Shown here one piece after another: positions 1 to 9,574 of a stretch of DNA of 64,000 nt. The DNA is from Bacteroidota bacterium (lineage in GTDB: Bacteria > Bacteroidota > Bacteroidia > Chitinophagales > Chitinophagaceae). A model generated the notes under the pieces. The model was given only the letters and a program-made list of their open reading frames with translations, had not been told where the DNA came from and did no database searches. Numbering within the stretch: position 1 is the stretch's first letter; every line of letters begins with the position of its first letter. Made by a program: the position numbers and the translations under genes. The DNA lies in contig CANGEP010000001.1 in assembly GCA_947452905.1 (NCBI GenBank), positions 434,001 to 498,000 on the forward strand, in the 5' to 3' direction.

Positions 1-90
1 TACTGGCATCGATTGCGATTTTATCCATTCTTGTTGTAAGCTGGGTGAAAATCTTAACAAAAGTTCTCCAAAACAAAATACTTTCTTCAT
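1..90 (-). CDS. kdgK: 2-keto-3-deoxygluconate kinase, PfkB family (partial, N-terminus only)
   Basis: This is the first 30 codons of a minus-strand gene that continues off the left edge. The ORF track omits it because it is too short. Translation begins MKKVFCFGELLLRFSP, the usual start of PfkB/ribokinase-family sugar kinases (a beta-strand, then a GE-L-R-SP segment). It starts 1 base after the kduI stop, so it is the next gene of the uronate operon. That position, downstream of genes that make 2-keto-3-deoxygluconate (KDG), points to KDG kinase, which makes KDPG for the aldolase. The family is fairly clear, but the KDG specificity rests on context because only 30 residues are visible. Confidence 0.7.
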   Translation of the reverse strand, partial: MKKVFCFGELLLRFSPSLQQEWIKSQSMPV

Positions 91-91
91 C

Positions 92-922
92 TTATGCTAA
101 GGTATTTATAGGTGCGGGATCCATATCCGAATACACTAAATTTTCACCAGCCATTCCCCATATAAAACCATAATTACTAGTACCGCAACCAAAATGCATA
201 CTCCATGGCGCAGATAAAACTGCGTCATGATTGGCTACTACTAAATGTTGTGTTGCTTGAGGTTCCCCCATAAAGTGAAATACTCTATGTTCAGAAGGGA
301 TATCAAAATAAAAATAAACCTCCATTCTTCTTGTATGCGTATGAGGAGGTACTGAATTCCAAACCGAACCAATATCTAAAATAGTTAACCCCATTACTAA
401 TTGACAACTTTGTATACCTTCTAAATGAATGTATTTATAAATTGTTCTTTTATTAGAGGTTTCAGCAGTTCCTAATTGAACTGGCTGAGCATCCTCCTTT
501 TTACAAACTTTTGTAGGATAATTTTGATGAGCAGGTGCTGATAAAATATAAAAATGTGCTGGACTACTTGCATGCAAAGATCTAAAACTAACTTCTTTGG
601 TTCCTCTTCCAATATATACACAATCCATTTTTTGAATAGGATATTCTACCCCATCTGCCATTACAACACCATCCCCTCCTACATTAATGACACCCATTTC
701 TCTTCTTTCTAAAAAGAAATTAGCCTTAAGTTCTTCGGGCGTATGCAAGTTTATTGTTTTAGAAACTGGCATAGCACCACCAACTATCATACGATCATAG
801 TGTGAGTAGGTTAATTGAATACTTTCAGCAGAAAATAAATTTTGTATTAAAAAATTATCTCGCAATGCTTGTGTTAACATTGATCTTGTTTCTTGTGCAC
901 TATTGGCGAATCTTATTTGCAT
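92..922 (-). CDS. kduI: 5-dehydro-4-deoxy-D-glucuronate isomerase KduI
   Basis: KduI isomerises 5-keto-4-deoxyuronate, the open-chain form of the unsaturated galacturonate released by pectate lyase and GH105 enzymes, to 2,5-diketo-3-deoxygluconate in the cytoplasm. The 276 residues match the family length (about 278). The cupin metal site is visible as PPHTHTRRMEVYFYF near residue 195 (two His and a Glu), with a further His in PWSMHFGCG near residue 242. It lies 14 bases downstream of kduD and abuts the KdgK-like kinase. Product and substrate of the neighbours match, so the assignment is firm. ATG start at 922. Confidence 0.97.
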   Translation of the reverse strand: MQIRFANSAQETRSMLTQALRDNFLIQNLFSAESIQLTYSHYDRMIVGGAMPVSKTINLHTPEELKANFFLERREMGVINVGGDGVVMADGVEYPIQKMDCVYIGRGTKEVSFRSLHASSPAHFYILSAPAHQNYPTKVCKKEDAQPVQLGTAETSNKRTIYKYIHLEGIQSCQLVMGLTILDIGSVWNSVPPHTHTRRMEVYFYFDIPSEHRVFHFMGEPQATQHLVVANHDAVLSAPWSMHFGCGTSNYGFIWGMAGENLVYSDMDPAPINTLA

Positions 923-936
923 ATATTTTTTATTTT

Positions 937-1695
937 TTATCTACCCATCCAACCCCCATCTACTACTAAAATGGTTCCGTTTACATAGTTAGAAGCATCA
1001 GAGGATAAAAATACTGTTGGCCCTTTGAAGTCGTCTGGATGCCCCCATCTTGCAGCAGGAATTCTACTGAGTATTGATTTATTTCTTTCTTCGTCCTCTC
1101 TTAAAGCTTTTGTATTATCTGTCTCAATGTAACCTGGCGCAATTCCGTTTACATTAATCCCTTTAGATGCCCATTCATTGGCTAATGCTTTTACTAATCC
1201 ACCAATGGCAGATTTTGCAGCCGCATAACCTGGAACATTAATCCCACCTTGAAAACTTAGTAAAGAGCAAGTAAATATAATTTTACCTTTCCCTTTTGTT
1301 ATCATTTTTTTACCTAATTCTCTGGCTAAAATAAATTGAGCATCTAAATTAATCCCCATTACTTTATCCCAATATTCATCGGAATGCTCTGCCGCAGGAT
1401 TGCGCATAATGATACCAGCATTATTTACCAAAATATCAATAGATTGATCATGAATGTTTTTAAGAAATGCATATAAAGCCTCTCTATTACCTATATCCAC
1501 TTGATGGTATGTAAACGTTTTTCCTAACTTATGTACAGCAGATTCAATTTTTTCAAAATCGCCCCCACTAGAAACCCCAATGATATTTGCACCTGCTTCT
1601 GCTAATCCTTCGGCCATGGCAAAACCAATACCTTTATTACAACCTGTTACTAAAGCTGTTTTACCTTGGAGATTAAATTTATCTATTATACTCAT
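937..1695 (-). CDS. kduD: 2-dehydro-3-deoxy-D-gluconate 5-dehydrogenase KduD (SDR family)
   Basis: KduD reduces 2,5-diketo-3-deoxygluconate to 2-keto-3-deoxygluconate with NAD(P)H, the step after KduI. It is a classical short-chain dehydrogenase of 252 residues. The cofactor motif TGCNKGIG is near residue 17, NNAG near 91, and the catalytic set is a Ser in the CSLLS strand followed by YAAAK. The C-terminal VDGGW motif is also typical of the family. SDR enzymes are hard to separate by sequence alone, but the immediate neighbourhood (kduI, uxaC, uxaA, uxaB) makes KduD the natural reading. It is 5 bases downstream of uxaC, in the same operon. Confidence 0.93.
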   Translation of the reverse strand: MSIIDKFNLQGKTALVTGCNKGIGFAMAEGLAEAGANIIGVSSGGDFEKIESAVHKLGKTFTYHQVDIGNREALYAFLKNIHDQSIDILVNNAGIIMRNPAAEHSDEYWDKVMGINLDAQFILARELGKKMITKGKGKIIFTCSLLSFQGGINVPGYAAAKSAIGGLVKALANEWASKGINVNGIAPGYIETDNTKALREDEERNKSILSRIPAARWGHPDDFKGPTVFLSSDASNYVNGTILVVDGGWMGR

Positions 1696-1700
1696 AATTT

Positions 1701-3113
1701 TTATTTAGGCACTTTCCATCCAAAATATTCATTCGCATTATTAAAACAAATGTCCTCCACTAATTTACCAATCCACTCGATATCATTAGGTAATTCACCG
1801 TTTTCTATTTCCTTCCCAAATATATTACATAAAATGCGTCTAAAATACTCGTGTCTTGGATAGGATAAGAAACTTCTAGAATCGGTCAACATACCCACAA
1901 AACGACTTAATAATCCCATATTACTGAGCGCATTAATTTGTTTCTCCATACCATCTTTTTGATCCAAAAACCACCAACCCGATCCAAATTGAACTTTACC
2001 TGCTACAGAGCCATCATTGAAATTACCTATCATAGTAGCCATAAGCTCATTATCAGCAGGGTTTAAATTATAAATAATCGTTTTTGCTAATTTATCTTCC
2101 GTATCTAACTTGTTTAAAAACTTGGATAATGCGGAAGCTTGAGAGAAATCGCCGATGCTATCCCAACCCGTGTCAGGGCCTAATAATTGCAACATTCTTG
2201 AATTGTTATTTCTTAATGCCCCTAAATGATATTGCTGAATCCATCCTTTTTCCCAATCCCACTCAGCAAAATGCAATAACATGCAAGATTTAAATTTATG
2301 TTGTTCCAATATACTCAACTCTTTGCCCGATTTTACTTTATCAAAAATGGAATTAATTTCAGAACCCGTAAAATCCTCCACATAAATTTGTTCTAATCCA
2401 TGATCACTTACATTACATCCCATCGAAGCAAAAAAGTCGTGTCTATTTTGTAAAGCGTATAAGAAATCATCGAAACTACTTATTGAAATACTACTTGCTT
2501 TTTCTAGCTTGGCTAAATAGGCAATAAAATTAGCGGCATTGCTCACTTCCATCGCTTTATCGGGTCTAAAAGCAGGTAACACTTTAACCTCAAAAGAACT
2601 ATCCTTAATTTTCTGATGATATTCTAATGAATCAATGGGGTCGTCAGTAGTACAAATAACACGTACATTCATTTTTTTAATCATACCCTGTGTAGTATAA
2701 TCAGCAGATTGTAATTGTGACGATGCTTGTTCGTATATTTTTTTTGCAGAAACAGGATTTAATATCTCTGTAATACCAAAATATCGTTGTAACTCTAAAT
2801 GCGTCCAATGATACAATGGATTACGCATCGTATAAGGAACCGTTTCGGCCCATTTCATAAATTTTTCTTCGTCAGATTTATTTCCAGTACAATAGGATTC
2901 ATCTACCCCATTGGTTCTTAATGCCCTCCATTTGTAATGGTCTCCAGCAAGCCAAGCATCGGTTAAATTTTTGAAATTAATATTGTTGGCAATTTGATCT
3001 GGCGCCAAATGACAATGATAATCGATCAATGGCATTTTTACCGCAAAATCGTGGTAGAGTTTTTCTGCAGTTTTGTTTTGTAATAAAAAATTTTGATCTA
3101 AAAAAGCTTTCAT
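1701..3113 (-). CDS. uxaC: Glucuronate/galacturonate isomerase UxaC
   Basis: UxaC converts D-galacturonate to D-tagaturonate (and glucuronate to fructuronate), the first cytoplasmic step for saturated uronates. The protein belongs to the amidohydrolase-like uronate isomerases. The N-terminal metal motif DYHCHL is near residue 31 and the NSRMLQLLGPDTGWDSIGDF segment is also characteristic. I start it at the ATG at 3113, which gives 470 residues, the family length. The ORF-track start at 3119 is a TTG two codons upstream with no support. It lies between uxaA (13 bases upstream) and kduD. Confidence 0.96.
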   Translation of the reverse strand: MKAFLDQNFLLQNKTAEKLYHDFAVKMPLIDYHCHLAPDQIANNINFKNLTDAWLAGDHYKWRALRTNGVDESYCTGNKSDEEKFMKWAETVPYTMRNPLYHWTHLELQRYFGITEILNPVSAKKIYEQASSQLQSADYTTQGMIKKMNVRVICTTDDPIDSLEYHQKIKDSSFEVKVLPAFRPDKAMEVSNAANFIAYLAKLEKASSISISSFDDFLYALQNRHDFFASMGCNVSDHGLEQIYVEDFTGSEINSIFDKVKSGKELSILEQHKFKSCMLLHFAEWDWEKGWIQQYHLGALRNNNSRMLQLLGPDTGWDSIGDFSQASALSKFLNKLDTEDKLAKTIIYNLNPADNELMATMIGNFNDGSVAGKVQFGSGWWFLDQKDGMEKQINALSNMGLLSRFVGMLTDSRSFLSYPRHEYFRRILCNIFGKEIENGELPNDIEWIGKLVEDICFNNANEYFGWKVPK

Positions 3114-3126
3114 AGTCAACTTAATT

Positions 3127-4764
3127 TTATAGACTCACCCCACGCTTCCATGGAATAAAATCATCTTGATTTAATAATACTGCTTTAGGGGTGATCTCTC
3201 CACTTGCAGCTTTTATACAATAGTGTAATATTTCTTCTCCCATTTGTTCAATTGTCTTCTCTCCCTCAATGACAGGTCCGGTATCAATATCAATGATATC
3301 GGCCATTCTTTTTGCAAGGGCCGTATTACTTGCCACTTTGATAGTTGGACAAACTGGATTACCTGTAGGTGTACCTAATCCGGTAGTAAATAAAATTAAG
3401 GTAGCTCCAGAAGCAGCTTTACCTGTGGTAGCTTCCACATCATTACCTGGGGTACACACAAGGTTCAAACCTGCTTTTAATGCGGGTTCAGTATAATCTA
3501 ATACATCCACAATAGGCGCGTTCCCACCTTTTTTTGCGGCACCAGCCGATTTTATGGCATCAGTAATTAAACCATCTTTAATATTTCCTGGGGAGGGATT
3601 CATATGAAATCCAGATCCTACTTTTAATGCAGCATCATTGTAAGAAGTCATCAGTTGAATAAATTTTTGTGCCGCCAAAGGATCGATGGTTCTATTAATT
3701 AATTCTTGCTCCACACCACAAAGCTCTGGGAACTCTGCTAACAATATTTGCCCCCCCAACGCCACCACTAAATCGGCGCAATAACCCACGGCTGGATTTG
3801 CCGAAATCCCACTAAAGCCATCACTCCCGCCACATTTAACTCCAATACATAATTTACTGAGCGGCGCAGGCGCTCTTTTTGATTTATTGGCTTCTACCAA
3901 TCCTTTAAAAGTGGATTGAATGGCATCTGCAATTAATTCTGGCTCACTTTTAGATTGTTGTTGCTCAAAAATGTATAAGGGCTTATTAAAATTTGGATTT
4001 CTATCTTTAATATCTTTTTCGAAATCTGATAATTGTAAGTTTTGACAGCCTAAACTTAACACTGTAATTCCAGCTACATTCGGATGATCGGCATAAGCAG
4101 CTAATAATTTACTTAACACTGCGGCATCTTGTCTTATACCTCCACACCCCCCTTGATGATTTAAAAATTTAATACCATCTATATTTTCAAATACTCGATC
4201 TTTTTTTGTGGTAGCAGTTAAATTAATAGGAATAGAAATATCTTTCCCTTCTTTATATGCATTTAATAATTGTTTCGTGTATTGTTTATACTGATTAGAA
4301 ACCTCATACCCTAATTCATTATGTAAAGCTTCTTTGATAACATCTAAATTTCGATTTTCACAAAAAACTGTGGGCACAAATAACCAATAGTTAGCAGTAC
4401 CCACTCTACCATCAGCACGATGATACCCGTTAAATGTTTGATCCTGAAACTTAGTTATATCAGGGGCTTGCCATGTATAATCAAAAGGCTTAAATACAAA
4501 AGGTTGCGCTGCATGGTGTAAATTTTCGGTACTCATTCTGGCACCAGCAACTACATCCAAGGTTAATTTTCCCACGAGTACCCCGTACATAAAAATGGAA
4601 TCCCCTTTTTTAAAATCGGTAGGGTAAATTTTATGTTTAGCCGAAATATCTTCTTGAACAGTTACCTCCTGTCCATCAATTGACACTATAGTACCTTTTG
4701 AGATATTTTGCAAAGCCACCCACACATTATCTTTAGGATTTATTTTTAAAACGTTTTTTTTCAT
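3127..4764 (-). CDS. uxaA: Altronate dehydratase UxaA
   Basis: UxaA dehydrates D-altronate to 2-keto-3-deoxygluconate, where the saturated and unsaturated branches of pectin breakdown meet. An N-terminal SAF-like domain (about residues 1-95) is followed by the large dehydratase domain. The conserved Cys/Gly motifs HQGGCGG near residue 203 and GVKCGGSDGFSG near residue 310, together with ATTGKAASGATLILFTTGLGTPTG, match the UxaA/GarD family. At 545 residues it is somewhat longer than the E. coli enzyme (495). Its ATG overlaps the uxaB stop by 4 bases (ATGA), which suggests translational coupling. Confidence 0.95.
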   Translation of the reverse strand: MKKNVLKINPKDNVWVALQNISKGTIVSIDGQEVTVQEDISAKHKIYPTDFKKGDSIFMYGVLVGKLTLDVVAGARMSTENLHHAAQPFVFKPFDYTWQAPDITKFQDQTFNGYHRADGRVGTANYWLFVPTVFCENRNLDVIKEALHNELGYEVSNQYKQYTKQLLNAYKEGKDISIPINLTATTKKDRVFENIDGIKFLNHQGGCGGIRQDAAVLSKLLAAYADHPNVAGITVLSLGCQNLQLSDFEKDIKDRNPNFNKPLYIFEQQQSKSEPELIADAIQSTFKGLVEANKSKRAPAPLSKLCIGVKCGGSDGFSGISANPAVGYCADLVVALGGQILLAEFPELCGVEQELINRTIDPLAAQKFIQLMTSYNDAALKVGSGFHMNPSPGNIKDGLITDAIKSAGAAKKGGNAPIVDVLDYTEPALKAGLNLVCTPGNDVEATTGKAASGATLILFTTGLGTPTGNPVCPTIKVASNTALAKRMADIIDIDTGPVIEGEKTIEQMGEEILHYCIKAASGEITPKAVLLNQDDFIPWKRGVSL

Positions 4765-6116
4765 ATTCCTAAGATTGTTTTAATGCCTACTGTATTAATT
4801 TTTTCTTTCCATTGTTCTACTTTTTCTACAAAAGCTACTTGACTACAATATTCAGTAGTGTTGATATTTTTACCCTGTTCTTTTTCCATGTATAAAGCAA
4901 AGGCGGCAAAGCCTAAACTCATTTTATCGGCAGGCGATTGATGGATAGTAAAATATTTTTCCATGAGAAACTGATTTCTCATTTTCATTTTTTCTTCAAA
5001 ATTCATAGCAATACTTACCCATTTGTGTTCAATAAATGGATTGGCAAAACGCTCTAAAACACTTTTCCCAAATTGCACCGCATCGTTGGTTGAAATATCA
5101 TCCCCCACAACACAAGGGGCAATCTCTTCGATAGCTAATTGAGTGATGAAACCTTTAAAACCTTCGTTATTCATTGCCTGAATAACAGTTTCAAATCCTG
5201 CTAAAATTGCCACCGCACAACTAAAAGTATGCGTGCCATTTAAAAGTCTTAATTTTAATTCACGGAATTTTACAATAGACGGTGCTACCACCACTCTTTC
5301 GTCGGTAGTCGCAAATGAAATTTTTTGAATCGTGGATGTTTTTTGTGATTCTATAGCCCATAAAGCAAAGGGCTCACTACTAATTAACAATTGATCCTCA
5401 TAACCCAAAGTATCTTTTAACTCTTCCATTTCTTTTTCACTCAACTTGCCTGGCACAATTCGATCCACCAAAGTATTACAAAAATCATTGGCGTCGGATA
5501 TCCATTGAATAAAGGATGCTGGTAAAGCATGATGTTTTGCCAAACTAATAATTATGTCTACCAAAACATTCGCATTATTAGGAACTAACTCGGTAGGCAA
5601 AATTACCCATCCTTTATTTTTGTCTCCATTAAAATGTTGCCATCTAGCATGTAATAAAGCCAATAATTTTGCAGGAAAAGTATTAGGTGCCTCCGGGCCT
5701 AAGGGATCATTTACATCTAATATTAAACCAGCTTCGGTAGTATTTGAAATAATCACCTCAATATTTTCACTAACTGCCAAGTTTAATAAAATATTCCAAT
5801 CTTTTTTCGCTTCTACCACTCTACTAATGGAACTATTCACAAAAGAATTGTTCACAAGCTCCCCTTTATACACGCCTCTTATACAATGAGTAAATAAATT
5901 GTCTTGTGAAGTAAAATCGGAAACACCCCCCTGTGAAGTTGATTTAACAACTACCACTTTACCATTAAACACACCCTGCTGGTTTGCATGATGAATAAAA
6001 AAATCAGGCAAGCCTCTTAATAAAACGCCTGTTCCAAATTGCAATACTTTTTCTGGCAAATCCTTGATTTGACCATGACTATTTATCCATTCCTTATTTA
6101 ATATTGGCCTACTCAT
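4761..6116 (-). CDS. uxaB: Tagaturonate reductase (altronate oxidoreductase) UxaB
   Basis: UxaB reduces D-tagaturonate to D-altronate with NADH, the step between UxaC and UxaA. It belongs to the mannitol dehydrogenase / polyol-specific long-chain dehydrogenase family. The N-terminal strand VLQFGTGVLLRGLPDFF carries the GxGxxxR nucleotide-binding signature, and KLRLLNGTHTFSCAVA near residue 287 is the conserved catalytic helix with its Lys and Asn-Gly-x-His. The length is 451 residues. It lies 29 bases downstream of the GH28-GH105 gene and overlaps uxaA by 4 bases. Having uxaB, uxaA and uxaC in one operon makes galacturonate rather than mannitol the substrate. Confidence 0.95.
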   Translation of the reverse strand: MSRPILNKEWINSHGQIKDLPEKVLQFGTGVLLRGLPDFFIHHANQQGVFNGKVVVVKSTSQGGVSDFTSQDNLFTHCIRGVYKGELVNNSFVNSSISRVVEAKKDWNILLNLAVSENIEVIISNTTEAGLILDVNDPLGPEAPNTFPAKLLALLHARWQHFNGDKNKGWVILPTELVPNNANVLVDIIISLAKHHALPASFIQWISDANDFCNTLVDRIVPGKLSEKEMEELKDTLGYEDQLLISSEPFALWAIESQKTSTIQKISFATTDERVVVAPSIVKFRELKLRLLNGTHTFSCAVAILAGFETVIQAMNNEGFKGFITQLAIEEIAPCVVGDDISTNDAVQFGKSVLERFANPFIEHKWVSIAMNFEEKMKMRNQFLMEKYFTIHQSPADKMSLGFAAFALYMEKEQGKNINTTEYCSQVAFVEKVEQWKEKINTVGIKTILGI

Positions 6117-6145
6117 CTTTTATTATTATGCTAAATTTTACGTAA

Positions 6146-9100
6146 TTATTTTATCAACCAATTAACCAGTTCCTGAGCAGCTTCAAAATTTTGATACTGC
6201 TTAGGCAATTTTCTTCCATCAATATATTCATTATACAACCAAGGGTCTCCTACTACTAATACCTTCCCCTTTCCTACCATAGCTTTAGCAATAACAGGCA
6301 CAGTACCATTGGTAGCCACCACAGTGGCAGGCGCTTTCACCGATAAAGCACTCACTTCTTTTAAATGTAATTTTAAGTTGGTCGAAAAAATACCATTGTC
6401 TTTTGAAGGATACACATTTCCCATTTCAAAGGCATTGCCTTTTACCATATTAACGGATTGATTGGTAGAACTTATTCCAAATTTTTCCAATAAAATATTC
6501 ATATGAACCAAATCGGTATTCGCACTATCATTGGTCATCACTAATAAAGTACCCCCTTGCTTTACCCAATCAACAATAACACTTGCCTCTTTTTCATTCA
6601 TATAATTGGGATGAGGATTGTCTTTTACATGATCAGCATCGATAATTAAATATACTTGACTCGTTTTTAGATTTTCAGCCGTGGGTGCTGTGTCTAAACT
6701 ACGAAGCAAGGCACCTTTATCTATAAACTGTTGTCCCCAACAAGCATTTCCACTATTACTTACTTCTTCCCAAGCATAATGCCAACGGTAGTCATTGCCT
6801 TTAGCATCTTTTTTTAATTCATTGTTAAAATAAGTATCAAGTGTGACAATAGGATGTGATTTAATAGTTGATTTTTCAAAAACAATGGCTTGATTGGCTG
6901 CTTGTAAAAGAGAACCAAATCCTTTAGGATCATTTAGTACAATGGGTTCTTTAAAATAATAATCTAAAGTCCCATCTCTGTATGGCGTTCCTCCTAAACC
7001 TGAAACAGAAACTGTATTGTTTAACTCAATAAAGCCATTATTGTCTTTGATATAGTTTTGAATAATCCCTGTATAGGCTTTTTGTGCATTGGATGTATAA
7101 GCGTTACTGATATATCCTTTTTTAACCGCCTTAAATAATACTCTTGAAAACATTGAAGAAGCAGAGGTTTCGTAATAATTTCTAGGATCACTTGGCGCAT
7201 CTAAAATATCAAACCACAATCCATTTTTTTGCTGCACTGCAACAATTGCTTTAGCATATCTATTTAAGATTTGAATTAAGGAATCTCTTCCTGGATCTTG
7301 TAAAGGATAATAATCTAATGCATCCACCAAAGCCATTCCATACCAACCCATGGCTCTACCCCAAATATGAGGCGATTTTCCGGTTTGTGGATCGGCCCAT
7401 TTTTGTTGTTTTTTTGCATCCCACGCATGAAATAATAATCCCGTTTTTTCGTCTTTAGTGTAAGTTTCGGCTAAAACAAATTGTCGAGTAATTTCTTTGT
7501 AAGCGCTACTATCATGAAATACACTAGCATATTGTGCATAAAAAGCAGCCCCCATGTATAACCCATCTAACCACATTTGATGAGGGTAAATATTTTTATG
7601 CCATAAGCCACCCAATTCATTGCGAGGTTGTAATTGCCATTGATGATACATCTGATCCAAGGCCTTTTTGTATTTTTCTTTACCCGTGACTTGATATAAA
7701 GTAAGAAGTAATTTACCATTGTTTAAATGGTCTATATTAAACTCGTCGGGTTTATAATCATACACCGAACCATCTTCTTTTACATAATAATCCATGCTAT
7801 GTTGGATATACTGAAAATATTGAGGATCCCCTGTAGCATACCATAATTCTTCAATCCCTTTTAAAATAACACCTTGGTCATAACTCCATCTAGCTCTTGC
7901 TCCTGGAGCTGGCTTTACCGCAAAGGAGTCGGGCCATAGACGCATGGCAGTGGCTGCCATCTTTTCCGCCATAGATGTGGCAGTAGTAGGCTTTAATTTT
8001 TTTAGTTGAACCGTATCAACATCTATATTAAGAGCATGTACCGTTTTTAACATAGGAGTAAGAGCAGATGTTAAAATGGTAGATTGCTGAATAGAAATAC
8101 TATCTGCTTCCTCAATTTGTATACCTTCTCTTGCACTTATAAAACTATTTTTGATAAGAATATTTTTTATGGGCATCTCAGGTATACCTCTTACAAATAA
8201 AGCCTTACTAGCACCATCACATGAAACATTACTTATTTCAAAATTTCTAAAAATAGGTGTAGCCTCAGTTACTGGAAACTTTTGTACAACAACCTTATCT
8301 TCTTCCCCATTTAATTTGATAGGATCAGTAGCAGCATAATACATATCAAAGAGTATCGCTTCTCCCACAATATCCTTCATATTAATATTGGTAGCATAAA
8401 TATTCTCAACCACACCTCCTCTGCCTCTTACCGTCTTAAAACGAAGCCCAATGTCTGTACCCACGAACGTACAACCATCGATGTAAATATTTTTAGCGCC
8501 CCCACTCATTTCACTACCTACCACAAAACCACCGTGTGCATGATAAACAGTACAGTTTTTTACAATAATGTTTTGAGTAGGCATACCTCTTTTTCGACCA
8601 TCTTCGTCTCTTCCGCTTTTAATAGTAATACCATCATCGCCCGTATCGAATACACAATCTTCTAAAATAGCATTAGAGCAGCTTTCTAAATCAATGGCAT
8701 CGGTATTGGTTCCCCACCATGGATTTTTTACGATCATTTTTTTAATTACAATATCCTTACTCATTAAAAAGTGAGTTGTCCATGCAGGTGAATTTTCAAA
8801 ACTTACCCCTTCAATTAACACTTTACTACATTGGTTTATGCGAAGCATGTTGGGACGTAAAAAATCTTTGATGCCCTCAAAATCTTGCAAAGTTTTTCCA
8901 GCGATTAATTTGCCAACATCTTTTTTTATAGAGGCTTCTGCGGCTGCTTTAGATGGATACCATGTTTTTTTATCCTCAGTTAAAGCACCACCAAAATTTT
9001 TCAAATGTCTTTTCCATTCCTCTTCCGATAATTTATCTTTCTTTAAGGGTCTCCAGTATAATCCATTTCCATTAAAAATACCTTCACCGGTTATAGCAAT

Positions 9101-9502
9101 ATTGGTTTGTTTTTCGGCAGAAATTGGGGATTGACATCTTGCAGCATCTACCCCTTCGAAAGAAGAAACCACTAATGGATATTGTGCAAAATCGGAACTA
9201 AAAACTACTAATGCACCAGCATTTAAGTGTAAGTTTACATTGGATAATAACACAATGGGGCCAGTAAGCCATTGGCCTTTAGGAATAACCACCACACCCC
9301 CGCCTTTGTCATGCATGATTTGGATGGCCTTGTTAATGGCGAAACTATTTAAATGATTCCCATTGGCACGAGCACCCGTAGAGACTATCGAAATGGTGTC
9401 TTTTCGGAAACTGGTTTTTTGGATTAAAAAATTGGGTGTTTTTAAAGCAAAACTGGGCAAGGTGAAGGCAAGGCTTAAGCCTAAATAAATGAATCGTTTC
9501 AT
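6146..9502 (-). CDS. GH28 polygalacturonase - GH105 unsaturated uronyl hydrolase fusion with an extra C-terminal domain
   Basis: This is a 1118-residue secreted multidomain pectinase. A signal peptide (residues 1-19, ending PSFA) precedes a GH28 right-handed beta-helix at about 35-500. Its catalytic motifs are visible: NTDAID near 265, DTGDDG near 286, AHGGFVVGSE and RFKTVRGRGG. A GH105 (alpha/alpha)6 domain spans about 515-880, with QMWLDGLYMGAAF and HIWGRAMGWYGMAL. The last 230 residues (about 885-1118) resemble a DUF4350/glutamine-amidotransferase-like fold, with LIIDADH, VKQGGTLLVMTNDS and KGKVLVVGDPWLYN. GH28 would cut polygalacturonate or rhamnogalacturonan and GH105 would remove the unsaturated uronyl end, which feeds KduI/KduD. 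It leads the uronate operon, divergent from the LacI gene. The role of the last domain is not clear. Confidence 0.93.
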   Translation of the reverse strand: MKRFIYLGLSLAFTLPSFALKTPNFLIQKTSFRKDTISIVSTGARANGNHLNSFAINKAIQIMHDKGGGVVVIPKGQWLTGPIVLLSNVNLHLNAGALVVFSSDFAQYPLVVSSFEGVDAARCQSPISAEKQTNIAITGEGIFNGNGLYWRPLKKDKLSEEEWKRHLKNFGGALTEDKKTWYPSKAAAEASIKKDVGKLIAGKTLQDFEGIKDFLRPNMLRINQCSKVLIEGVSFENSPAWTTHFLMSKDIVIKKMIVKNPWWGTNTDAIDLESCSNAILEDCVFDTGDDGITIKSGRDEDGRKRGMPTQNIIVKNCTVYHAHGGFVVGSEMSGGAKNIYIDGCTFVGTDIGLRFKTVRGRGGVVENIYATNINMKDIVGEAILFDMYYAATDPIKLNGEEDKVVVQKFPVTEATPIFRNFEISNVSCDGASKALFVRGIPEMPIKNILIKNSFISAREGIQIEEADSISIQQSTILTSALTPMLKTVHALNIDVDTVQLKKLKPTTATSMAEKMAATAMRLWPDSFAVKPAPGARARWSYDQGVILKGIEELWYATGDPQYFQYIQHSMDYYVKEDGSVYDYKPDEFNIDHLNNGKLLLTLYQVTGKEKYKKALDQMYHQWQLQPRNELGGLWHKNIYPHQMWLDGLYMGAAFYAQYASVFHDSSAYKEITRQFVLAETYTKDEKTGLLFHAWDAKKQQKWADPQTGKSPHIWGRAMGWYGMALVDALDYYPLQDPGRDSLIQILNRYAKAIVAVQQKNGLWFDILDAPSDPRNYYETSASSMFSRVLFKAVKKGYISNAYTSNAQKAYTGIIQNYIKDNNGFIELNNTVSVSGLGGTPYRDGTLDYYFKEPIVLNDPKGFGSLLQAANQAIVFEKSTIKSHPIVTLDTYFNNELKKDAKGNDYRWHYAWEEVSNSGNACWGQQFIDKGALLRSLDTAPTAENLKTSQVYLIIDADHVKDNPHPNYMNEKEASVIVDWVKQGGTLLVMTNDSANTDLVHMNILLEKFGISSTNQSVNMVKGNAFEMGNVYPSKDNGIFSTNLKLHLKEVSALSVKAPATVVATNGTVPVIAKAMVGKGKVLVVGDPWLYNEYIDGRKLPKQYQNFEAAQELVNWLIK

Positions 9503-9509
9503 AGAGATT

Positions 9510-9517
9510 TAAATATA
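9510..9517 (-). promoter_or_regulatory. Candidate -7 element for the pectinase/uronate operon
   Basis: TATATTTA on the minus strand matches 7 of 8 positions of the Bacteroidota element TAnnTTTG. It ends only 7 bases before the ATG at 9502, which would give a very short leader. No clear -33 TTTG lies at the expected distance, so this is tentative. Confidence 0.3.
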
Positions 9518-9574
9518 GGCAAAATGCCCATTTTTAGCCTTTATTTAAGCTTAAAATAGGGTGCTTTTTTACGC

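Noticed and set aside
5554-5889. 111-residue plus-strand ORF inside uxaB
   Set aside because: It lies fully antisense to a well supported enzyme gene and shows no signal or domain.
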